NCBI GenBank assembly: GCA_022793975.1
Contig: JAAWDW010000090.1
Span: 1-7,872 of the forward strand
DNA: 7,872 bases
Direction: 5' to 3'
Source of the DNA: Bacillota bacterium
GTDB lineage: Bacteria > Bacillota > Clostridia > Peptostreptococcales > Anaerovoracaceae
Shown here: positions 1 through 5,459 of the stretch, in pieces
Numbering within the stretch: the first letter of the stretch is position 1
Layout: every line of letters begins with the position of its first letter
Program-made: the position numbers and the translations under genes
Notes under the pieces: model-generated
What the model was told of the DNA's origin: nothing
The model's input: the letters and a program-made list of their open reading frames with translations, nothing else
The model's database searches: none

Positions 1-2
1 AG

Positions 3-41
3 CGAAGCAGCTTTAAACTTGGGGGAGGTGAGTGCGGATGA
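3..41 (+). CDS. 3' end of an upstream gene, partial, frame uncertain
   Basis: The first bases probably hold the last codons of the gene preceding the pilin-like gene. Two frames stay open from the window edge. The frame from position 3 ends with TGA at 39-41, giving a classic 4-base ATGA overlap with the next start. The frame from position 1 ends with TAA at 43-45, giving an 8-base overlap (ATGAGTAA). Either would mean translational coupling. Only 12-14 residues are visible, so nothing can be said about the product beyond its probable membership of the same pilus operon. Confidence 0.35.
   Translation, partial: RSSFKLGGGECG
21..28 (+). promoter_or_regulatory. Ribosome binding site deciding the start of the pilin-like gene
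   Basis: GGGGGAGG lies 9 bases before the ATG at 38, a normal spacing. It is only 3 bases before an in-frame GTG at 32, which is too close, so ATG 38 is chosen as the start. Confidence 0.7.
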
Positions 42-523
42 GTAAAATTATAAAAGACAGATCGTCTGATTTTACTCCGCCCGCTGTCGGAGGAGCATCA
101 CTTCTCGTAGTATTTGCGGTGCTTTGCCTTACCGTATTTGTACTCCTAAGTCTTACGACAGTAAGTGCAGATGACAGGATAAGCGAAGCTTCGGCGGATG
201 CAATCGCTGATTATTATGCTGCGGATTTTGAAGCGCAGCAGGTTTTGGCACAGATACGCGCGGGAGAAATTCCTGAAGACGTGACGGTAAACGGAAATGT
301 ATATAGCTATAAATGTGCCGTATCAGATACAATTGATCTGTCGGCAGAAGTTCGCATAGACGATGACGGAAACGGCGGCAGTAAATTTACCGTAATGCGC
401 TGGCAAACTGTGCGCAGCGGCGATGTGGAAATAGATGAAGGACTTGACGTTTGGGACGGAACACTTTTTGATTTCGGTGAGGACGAGACAGGTATGGAAC
501 TTTACGAATTTGAAGAATTATAG
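38..523 (+). CDS. Small PilX-like pilin-associated membrane protein
   Basis: This 161-residue protein has a short polar N-terminus, then one hydrophobic helix at about residues 18-43. An alpha-helical, alanine-rich stretch follows (about 44-75, with many A, D and E and the run YYAADFEAQQ), and then a polar, acidic C-terminal domain. The order GG-ASLLV, hydrophobic helix, then a charged helix resembles the N-terminus of PilX/PulG-type minor pilins. However, the glutamate at +5 after the possible prepilin cleavage glycine (G18 or G19) is missing. The gene precedes pilT by 12 bases and its stop codon overlaps the pilT ribosome binding site, so the two are probably cotranscribed and coupled. The inferred role is a minor pilin or assembly factor of a type IV pilus, exposed outside the membrane. 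Family assignment rests on architecture and context only. It could also be an unrelated single-pass accessory protein. Confidence 0.6.
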   Translation: MSKIIKDRSSDFTPPAVGGASLLVVFAVLCLTVFVLLSLTTVSADDRISEASADAIADYYAADFEAQQVLAQIRAGEIPEDVTVNGNVYSYKCAVSDTIDLSAEVRIDDDGNGGSKFTVMRWQTVRSGDVEIDEGLDVWDGTLFDFGEDETGMELYEFEEL

Positions 524-535
524 GAGGGCTTCGGT

Positions 536-1594
536 ATGGCAGAACTACTTGATTATTTGAATAGAGCGGTTGATGACGGAGCTTCCGATATTTTTATTGT
601 TGCTGGAGGACTTGTTTGTGAAAAACTTGACAAAAAAGTGCACCCGATCGGAGAAGACCGTGTACTGCCGCAGGATACGGAAAAACTTATTACAGATTTG
701 TACGCGCAGGCAAATCGTCCGATGGATTCGCTTCTTGCACGCGGAGACGATGATTTTTCGTTTTCCGTGGCCGGGCTTGCACGTTTTCGTGTAAATGCGT
801 ATAGGCAGAGAGGCTCGCTGGCTGCAGTTGTGCGTATAGTTGCATTTGGTATTCCGGATTATCGCGAAATGGGTATTCCGGAACGAGTTATAGAACTTGC
901 TGATGCAACACATGGCATGATTCTTGTGACGGGAACCGCAGGATCGGGAAAATCCACAACACAGGCGTGTATTATAGACAGAATAAACAGGACCAGAGAA
1001 TGCCATATAATAACGATGGAAAATCCTATTGAATATCTCCACAGGAACAACAAGAGTATCGTAAGCCAGAGGGAGATTGCTATAGACACAAACGACTATC
1101 TTTCGGCGCTCAGGGCTTGTCTGCGCCAAGCTCCGGATGTAATTCTGCTGGGAGAGATGCGTGATGCCGAGACAATACATACGGCTATGACTGCTGCGGA
1201 AACAGGGCATCTTATGATTGCCACGCTTCATACCAAAGGTGCGGTAAATACAATTGACCGTATAGTGGATTCGTTTCCAAGTCAGCAGCAGGGTCCAGTG
1301 AGGGTGCAGCTGAGTATGGTGCTTCGCACTGTTGTATCGCAGCAGTTGCTTCCGGGTAAGGACGGAAGACTCGTTCCTGCTTTCGAGATTATGAATATGA
1401 ACAGTGCAATACGAAGCTTGATCCGCGACAGCAAGAATCATCAGATAGACAATGCTATCGCATCGGGTAGTGCCGAAGGTATGATTACGATGGATCAGTC
1501 GATACTTGAACTTTATCAGGCAGGAAAAATAACGAAAGATACGGCGCTTGAATTTGCTGATAATCAGGAACAGATGAAACGCCGTCTCGGATAA
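536..1594 (+). CDS. pilT: Type IV pilus retraction ATPase PilT
   Basis: This 352-residue cytoplasmic AAA-like hexameric ATPase powers pilus retraction and twitching; PilT proteins are usually 340-370 residues. The N-terminal PAS-like domain (about 1-100) is followed by the RecA-like ATPase domain. Visible motifs are the Walker A loop GTAGSGKST (133-141), the Asp box region TMENPIEYLH (160-169), the Walker B region VILLGEMRD (202-210, likely catalytic E207) and the His box AAETGHLMIATLHT (220-233). AIRSLIRD (291-298) matches the PilT signature AIRNLIRE and argues against PilB, GspE or VirB11. The C-terminal GMITMDQSILELY segment is also PilT-like. AGGAGGG at 522-528 precedes ATG 536 at good spacing. 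The gene is the last of a pilus operon and ends at the terminator at 1697-1730. Oddities are N163 where the Asp box usually has Asp, and A199 in LRQAPD where an acidic residue is common. Confidence 0.95.
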   Translation: MAELLDYLNRAVDDGASDIFIVAGGLVCEKLDKKVHPIGEDRVLPQDTEKLITDLYAQANRPMDSLLARGDDDFSFSVAGLARFRVNAYRQRGSLAAVVRIVAFGIPDYREMGIPERVIELADATHGMILVTGTAGSGKSTTQACIIDRINRTRECHIITMENPIEYLHRNNKSIVSQREIAIDTNDYLSALRACLRQAPDVILLGEMRDAETIHTAMTAAETGHLMIATLHTKGAVNTIDRIVDSFPSQQQGPVRVQLSMVLRTVVSQQLLPGKDGRLVPAFEIMNMNSAIRSLIRDSKNHQIDNAIASGSAEGMITMDQSILELYQAGKITKDTALEFADNQEQMKRRLG

Positions 1595-1696
1595 ACATAT
1601 ATAAGCGCATAAGCGGCAGGAAAAGATACTTTTTTCATCTATACTTATGGTGGGAAATTGTTTCAAAGAATTTGCAGGTGAGCAGATAAAAAGAGA

Positions 1697-1730
1697 GCTG
1701 TTCCGAATGAATTTCGGAACAGCCGTTTTT
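1697..1730 (+). terminator. Rho-independent terminator after pilT, probably bidirectional
   Basis: An 11-bp perfect stem, GCTGTTCCGAA (1697-1707) with TTCGGAACAGC (1713-1723), closes a 5-base loop. It is followed by CG and TTTTT (1726-1730) on the plus strand. On the minus strand the stem is followed by TCTCTTTTT (complement of 1688-1696), so it can also end gltX transcription, whose stop lies 58 bases away. The rest of the 187-base gap (1595-1696 and 1731-1781) shows nothing recognisable. Confidence 0.9.
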
Positions 1731-1781
1731 ATATATTTGAGATTTTGTGTCGAACACAGACAGCCTTGCAGGAAAGCTTGC

Positions 1782-3512
1782 TTATGAAATGAACGCCTGT
1801 ATGCGCCTGCGTGTGCGTTCTTCGCCGAGGATCTGCTGGATTTCCCAGACGTCAGGAGACTGTGACCTTCCCATTACAGCAATTCTGATAACAGTGCTGA
1901 CGTCGCCGACATGACCTTTGTACATTTCAGGATTTTTTTTGTAGTCTTTCGGTTTTGCCGCATAACCGAGTTTTTCCGCAATAGCTCTTATTTTGTTAAA
2001 CCATTCCGATTGATCATCAGCGTGGTTGTAAGATGCAAGATATTCTGTAAGAATGTCTTTTACATCTGCTGCCGCATTTTCCGGTACAGAGTCCTCGATT
2101 TTAAAATAATCGTCAAAGAAATAACTGATGAATTCAAATATCTGCTTTGCATATACGAGGTCTTTTCGCGGTTTGTCACCTGAGCGACCGAGGTCAAGTA
2201 TTTTTTCTATATATGAAGGGTCTTCTTCAAAAAAATGTGTAATTTTGGGTCTGAATTCTCTGCTCCAGTCGGCCATAAATTTACGCAGCTCGGAAGCGGG
2301 TATGCGTACAAGTGTATCTTTGGAAACATCATTAAGTTTGTTTAAATCAAAAAGTGCGCCTGAGTTGCTCATTTTTTCTGTTGTAAAGTAAAATTCGTTT
2401 ATGTCGGCAAGAGGATTTTCCGCGCGCCATTCTTCATAGTTTGAATTGAGTATTGTCAGCAGGTATTCTCTTACGGCGTCGGGATGATACCCCTCGTTTC
2501 TGTAATAATCGAGTGAAAGTTCAGGGTCTTTTCTCTTCGAAAGCTTGCGCTTCTGTCCCGTTTCTTCATCGATTTTCATGAGCTGTGCTGTGTGACAGAA
2601 TACAGGCATTTTAAAACCAACTTTTTCAAACAGCTCAACATGAATCGGAAGCGATGGCAGCCACTCGGCGCCGCGCACCACGTGTGTCGTACGCATAAAA
2701 TGATCATCGATTACGTGAGCAAAGTGATATGTGGGAATGCCGTTAGCTTTGAGAATTACAACATCCTGATTATTTTCCGGCATAGAAAGCGTGCCTCTGA
2801 TACCGTCTTCTATTTCTATATGACGTATTTCTTCGGGAGGAAGCTCTGTATTTCCGTCTGATTTGAGCCTGATGACATAACTTTCACCGGCATTTATTCT
2901 GGCTTCAATTTCTTCATATGTCAAGTTGCGTGAAAGAGCATACTTACCGTAAATACCCATATTTTCTTTGTTTGCTTCCTGCTTGGCTCTGATTTCGTCA
3001 ATCTGCTCACTGGTAAGGAAGCAAGGATAAGCCTGTCCTTTTTTCACAAGTTCCTTGGCAAAACACTGGTAAAGTTCACCGCGTTCCGACTGGTAGTACG
3101 GGCCGTAATTGCCGGATGAGGCGGCGTTTGTTCTGCCTGATGAGCAGTTGGCTGTATTGCCGTTGCTGCTGCATACTGACGCATTGCTTTCAGGCTTGAG
3201 CGCTCCTTCATCAAAATTTATGCCGAAAAAGCGCAAAGAATCGATTATAATATCGACTGCGCCTTCAACATAACGCTTGTCGTCCGTGTCTTCTATGCGA
3301 AGATAAAAAATGCCGCCTGACTGATGTGCAAGCCTCTCATCGACAAAAGCGCCGTAAAGATTACCAAGATGTATGAAGCCTGTCGGACTCGGACCGAGCC
3401 TTGTCACCTTGGCCTTCGCGGGCAGGTTTCTTTCCGGGTAAATCTTTTCGTATTCTTCCGGAGTTTTTGTAATGTTAGGAAACAAAAGCTCCGCCAATTT
3501 ATTGTAATCCAT
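1782..3512 (-). CDS. gltX: Glutamyl-tRNA synthetase with a low-complexity catalytic-domain insert
   Basis: This 576-residue class I aminoacyl-tRNA synthetase attaches glutamate to tRNA in the cytoplasm. The Rossmann domain carries the HIGH-type motif in RLGPSPTGFIHLGN (38-51, HLGN at 48-51), then LRIEDTD (71-77) and YGPYYQSER (136-144). RGAEWLPSLP (280-289) and the KMSKS-type loop KLSKR (323-327) follow, and a helical anticodon-binding domain fills about 380-576. About 37 residues precede the first catalytic strand, against 5-8 in E. coli. I recall similar extensions in clostridial GltX proteins. Between DEG (101-103) and YGPYY lies a Ser/Asn/Gly/Thr-rich insert of about 26 residues with no counterpart in typical GltX. 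ATG 3512 has GGAGG (complement of 3521-3525) 8 bases upstream. No T-box motif was seen upstream. Since only one GltX is visible, whether it also charges tRNA-Gln cannot be judged here. Confidence 0.95.
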   Translation of the reverse strand: MDYNKLAELLFPNITKTPEEYEKIYPERNLPAKAKVTRLGPSPTGFIHLGNLYGAFVDERLAHQSGGIFYLRIEDTDDKRYVEGAVDIIIDSLRFFGINFDEGALKPESNASVCSSNGNTANCSSGRTNAASSGNYGPYYQSERGELYQCFAKELVKKGQAYPCFLTSEQIDEIRAKQEANKENMGIYGKYALSRNLTYEEIEARINAGESYVIRLKSDGNTELPPEEIRHIEIEDGIRGTLSMPENNQDVVILKANGIPTYHFAHVIDDHFMRTTHVVRGAEWLPSLPIHVELFEKVGFKMPVFCHTAQLMKIDEETGQKRKLSKRKDPELSLDYYRNEGYHPDAVREYLLTILNSNYEEWRAENPLADINEFYFTTEKMSNSGALFDLNKLNDVSKDTLVRIPASELRKFMADWSREFRPKITHFFEEDPSYIEKILDLGRSGDKPRKDLVYAKQIFEFISYFFDDYFKIEDSVPENAAADVKDILTEYLASYNHADDQSEWFNKIRAIAEKLGYAAKPKDYKKNPEMYKGHVGDVSTVIRIAVMGRSQSPDVWEIQQILGEERTRRRIQAFIS

Positions 3513-3558
3513 TTAGCAGTCCTCCGAATCAAATTTTAATGCTGCACTTTAATCCTGC

Positions 3559-3567
3559 ATTATAACA
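3559..3567 (-). promoter_or_regulatory. Candidate gltX promoter, extended -10
   Basis: Read on the minus strand this is TGTTATAAT, a perfect extended -10 element (TG, one base, TATAAT) about 46 bases before the gltX start codon. No good -35 hexamer sits at 16-18 bases, which is tolerated by extended -10 promoters. A second TATAAT (complement of 3580-3585) lies just upstream but lacks both TG and -35. Confidence 0.45.
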
Positions 3568-3721
3568 ACACATTTCGTCATTATAGCGGAGATTCTGTTG
3601 CAACGATATTATTATATATGAGCATTGCCGAATTTACAAGGAAAACACGGTAAGATCGTTATTATACAATATACATATCTTTTTCTTCGGGAAATTGAAT
3701 TTCTGGATAACAATATTATGC

Positions 3722-3777
3722 TTCAAATGTATGAAGTTATCTTTTATTGTTCTTTTTTCTAAAAAAGATAATTTGAA
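3722..3777. repeat. AT-rich imperfect inverted repeat
   Basis: TTATCTTTT (3737-3745) pairs with AAAAGATAA (3763-3771) across a 17-base spacer, and TTCAAA (3722-3727) pairs with TTTGAA (3772-3777). The left arm has 9 extra bases (3728-3736), which themselves close a small hairpin CTTCA/TGAAG (3721-3725 with 3732-3736). It lies upstream of both divergent promoters. It could be a protein-binding site, the remnant of a small element, or chance symmetry in AT-rich DNA. Confidence 0.5.
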
Positions 3778-3819
3778 ATTTTTCGGGCGGCTTTGCCTGA
3801 GATCATAGTTAAGTGCATA

Positions 3820-3851
3820 TTTACTTTTTCTTAATATGCTGATAATATAAA
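3820..3851 (+). promoter_or_regulatory. Weak candidate promoter for the deaminase operon
   Basis: TTTACT (3820-3825) could serve as -35, with TAATAT (3843-3848) at 17 bases or the overlapping TATAAA (3846-3851) as -10. The matches are only moderate. A start around 3855-3860 would give a leader of about 75-80 bases beginning just before the structured segment at 3868. Confidence 0.3.
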
Positions 3852-3867
3852 GATAAGTTTTGTACGG

Positions 3868-3918
3868 ATGCACGGCTCCGATGCCGGTGCAGAGCCGTGT
3901 GGTATGCGGCAGGCATAC
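3868..3918 (+). promoter_or_regulatory. Structured 5' leader with two tandem hairpins and an alternative fold
   Basis: Hairpin 1 pairs CACGGCTC (3871-3878) with GAGCCGTG (3892-3899) around a 13-base loop. Hairpin 2 pairs GTATGC (3902-3907) with GCATAC (3913-3918) around GGCAG. Loop 1 contains TGCCG (3882-3886), complementary to CGGCA (3907-3911) in and beside loop 2, so a loop-loop contact is possible. A competing fold pairs TGCACGGC (3869-3876) with GCC and GTGCA (3883-3885, 3887-3891), bulging G3886. It excludes hairpin 1. The ribosome binding site follows at once, and there is no U-run, so any control would act on translation or RNA stability. It matches no riboswitch class that I recognise. 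Confidence 0.5.
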
Positions 3919-3925
3919 AGAGAGG
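3919..3925 (+). promoter_or_regulatory. Ribosome binding site deciding the amidohydrolase start
   Basis: AGAGAGG sits 8 bases before ATG 3934. The in-frame ATGs at 3868 and 3904 lie inside the leader hairpins and have no comparable site upstream, so the 22-residue upstream extension is not taken as coding. Confidence 0.75.
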
Positions 3926-3933
3926 AAAAGAAA

Positions 3934-5331
3934 ATGTCAAAGATATTGCTTCACGGCGCTTGGGTGGCCGCTGAAAAAGACGGAGAGCAGATGCTCATAA
4001 AGGATGGTTATGTCGGTGTTAAAGACGATAAGATAGCGTATGTGGGAAAGGACAAGCCTGTAGGGTATGATGATGCTGAAATTATTGACAGAAAGTACGG
4101 ACTTATTATGCCGGGTCTCGTAAATATTCATTATCATACGGATTCGCCGCTCACAAAAGGCTTCTGTGAAGACTGCGGAAGTGTGAATTTTTACGGCTCA
4201 ATTCTTTACGAATATCTTACTGAGATATATGCAGCAACGACTACGGAAGACTGGGCGGCTATCTGCAATCTCTCGTTTATGGAATTTATAAAGGGCGGAG
4301 TGACGACTTCGGTTGAATTCAATTCATATTTTCCTGTGGAAATGGTGGACTTGATAGGACAATCAGGTGTGAGAGGCTATATTGCCCCGGAAACAAATAC
4401 GCTCGAAAAATTTCCGTATTCGCTTGACGGCAAAAATCTCATTATTCCGCACAAGACAGGTGATGAGATGTACAAAAAGCTGCAGAGGAATGTTGATATT
4501 ATAGAAAAATATAACGGTGCGTACGATGACAGAGTGAGAATTACGCTCGGACCGACAGAGCCGCCTGCATGCAGACCGGAAATGCTGCGTGAAGTGAGAA
4601 AATTATCCGAAACTTACAAAGTGCCGATTACTATTCACGCCGCGGAAACGATGATTGAGCGTGATTATATAAAAAGCGAATACGGCAAAGATTCGATTAT
4701 GTACCTTGCGGAAAACGGTATCATAGGACCGGATGTAATATATGCTCATACCGTATATGCATCAGAGGAAGAAAAAAGGCTGATGGCAGAAACGGGAACA
4801 AATGTGGCGCACTGTCCTTCGGTATTTTTTACAAGGGGCGCGTATATGAAATCGCTGCAGCATTATACGGATCTTGGCATAAATGTGGGAATAGGCACAG
4901 ATACATTTCCGCAGGATATGATAAGAGAAATGAGGCTGGCGACAAATCTTTCGAAAGTGGCTGATCAGAATTTCCAGTCGGCAAAATCCGATCTCGTATT
5001 CCGCTGCGCTACGCAGAACGGTGCCAAAGCGCTCGGAAGAAGTGATATAGGAAGGCTGGCTGTCGGTGCGAAAGCTGATATTGCTGTTGTGGATATGGAT
5101 GCGTTTAACACAATACCTGTACGCGATCCGATCAAAGTGCTCATATCGTGCGGAACAGCACATAATATGTCGGATACTATAGTTGACGGCAGGGTGCTTA
5201 TGAAGGATAAAAAACTAATAAGTATGGATGAAGAGAAAGTAAAGAGAGAAGCGTGGGCGGCGGCAAATGCAGTGTGGGGCCGAGCGCCGAGACTTAACGA
5301 ACTTTCGCCGTTCAGTCTGCCGATACTGTAA
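3934..5331 (+). CDS. Metal-dependent amidohydrolase/deaminase, SsnA/TRZ-ATZ-like
   Basis: This 465-residue cytoplasmic enzyme belongs to the amidohydrolase superfamily branch that holds MTA/SAH deaminases, guanine deaminases, SsnA and triazine hydrolases. A small N-terminal beta domain (about 1-58) leads into the TIM barrel and is completed by the C-terminal strands (about 375-430). Metal and catalytic residues are visible: HYH (H66, H68), IHAAE (H235, E238), AHTVY (H272) and IGTDTFP (D323), a pattern usual for single-metal deaminases. MPGLVNIHYH (59-68) is the typical barrel-entry segment. The substrate cannot be assigned from sequence alone. A heterocycle such as a purine, pyrimidine or nucleoside derivative is expected, and the neighbouring codA supports this. 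The 128-base gap to codA has no terminator, so the two are probably cotranscribed. Translation may be governed by the hairpin leader just upstream. No broken motif or truncation was seen. Confidence 0.85.
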   Translation: MSKILLHGAWVAAEKDGEQMLIKDGYVGVKDDKIAYVGKDKPVGYDDAEIIDRKYGLIMPGLVNIHYHTDSPLTKGFCEDCGSVNFYGSILYEYLTEIYAATTTEDWAAICNLSFMEFIKGGVTTSVEFNSYFPVEMVDLIGQSGVRGYIAPETNTLEKFPYSLDGKNLIIPHKTGDEMYKKLQRNVDIIEKYNGAYDDRVRITLGPTEPPACRPEMLREVRKLSETYKVPITIHAAETMIERDYIKSEYGKDSIMYLAENGIIGPDVIYAHTVYASEEEKRLMAETGTNVAHCPSVFFTRGAYMKSLQHYTDLGINVGIGTDTFPQDMIREMRLATNLSKVADQNFQSAKSDLVFRCATQNGAKALGRSDIGRLAVGAKADIAVVDMDAFNTIPVRDPIKVLISCGTAHNMSDTIVDGRVLMKDKKLISMDEEKVKREAWAAANAVWGRAPRLNELSPFSLPIL

Positions 5332-5372
5332 AATACAGAAGAATCGTAAAAAGACAATAGACGATATTGAGA

Positions 5373-5404
5373 GCATATGGTACTGCGACGGCGGTGCGGT
5401 ATGC
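5373..5404 (+). promoter_or_regulatory. Intercistronic hairpin upstream of codA
   Basis: A stem of 13 pairs (including U5378-G5399, U5381-G5396 and U5384-G5393 wobbles) with one G-G mismatch (5379/5398) encloses the tetraloop GACG (5387-5390). No U-run follows, so it is not a standard terminator. It may affect RNA processing, stability or codA translation. Confidence 0.5.
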
Positions 5405-5428
5405 AGTTATGATTGAAAATGCAGAGTA

Positions 5429-5447
5429 CGGGCGCTGCAGGCGCCCG
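5429..5447 (+). promoter_or_regulatory. GC-rich hairpin abutting the codA ribosome binding site
   Basis: CGGGCGC (5429-5435) pairs perfectly with GCGCCCG (5441-5447) around the loop TGCAG. The stem ends one base before the GGAGG at 5449, so it could affect ribosome access or help hold the site open. Confidence 0.6.
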
Positions 5448-5448
5448 C

Positions 5449-5454
5449 GGAGGA
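5449..5454 (+). promoter_or_regulatory. Ribosome binding site deciding the codA start
   Basis: GGAGGA lies 5-6 bases before ATG 5460. The frame is open further upstream to a TTG at 5367, but that region is hairpin-forming, encodes nothing CodA-like and has no ribosome binding site. Confidence 0.85.
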
Positions 5455-5459
5455 ATGAA

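Larger units (their letters stand above)
3513..3933. other. Divergent intergenic region between gltX and the amidohydrolase gene
   Basis: This 421-base region is clearly richer in A and T than the flanking genes between about 3600 and 3865, and contains no convincing gene. It holds the gltX ribosome binding site and extended -10 promoter, an AT-rich imperfect inverted repeat (3722-3777) and a possible promoter for the plus-strand genes (3820-3851). A GC-rich structured leader (3868-3918) and the amidohydrolase ribosome binding site (3919-3925) complete it. A 79-codon minus-strand frame at 3634-3873 lacks a ribosome binding site and has lysine- and isoleucine-rich composition as expected of random AT-rich DNA. 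Confidence 0.8.

Noticed and set aside
545..1666. Long minus-strand open frame of 373 codons opposite pilT
   Set aside because: It lies antisense to a clearly identified PilT, is rich in Cys, His, Arg and Ile with no recognisable motif, and has no ribosome binding site. It is a codon-usage shadow.
1647..1787. Possible 46-codon plus-strand gene after pilT
   Set aside because: No ribosome binding site, it runs through the terminator hairpin and overlaps the end of gltX.
3513..3867. T-box or other tRNA-sensing leader for gltX
   Set aside because: No T-box core sequence (TGGTACCGCG-like on the minus strand) was found, and the likely gltX leader is only about 40 bases.
3634..3873. Minus-strand 79-codon frame in the intergenic region
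   Set aside because: No ribosome binding site, composition typical of translated AT-rich DNA, and the start lies within the structured leader of the opposite strand.
3868..3925. Identity with the guanidine-II (mini-ykkC), PreQ1 or purine riboswitch classes
   Set aside because: The two-hairpin layout recalls guanidine-II, but the loops lack ACGR. The conserved cores of PreQ1 and purine riboswitches are also absent.
3868..3933. Upstream in-frame extension of the amidohydrolase (22 residues)
   Set aside because: The segment is the hairpin leader, has no ribosome binding site before ATG 3868, and the family N-terminus begins at MSKILLHG.
5367..5459. TTG-initiated 31-residue extension of CodA
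   Set aside because: ATG 5460 has an ideal GGAGG site, and the extension is arginine-rich translated hairpin DNA with no CodA counterpart.
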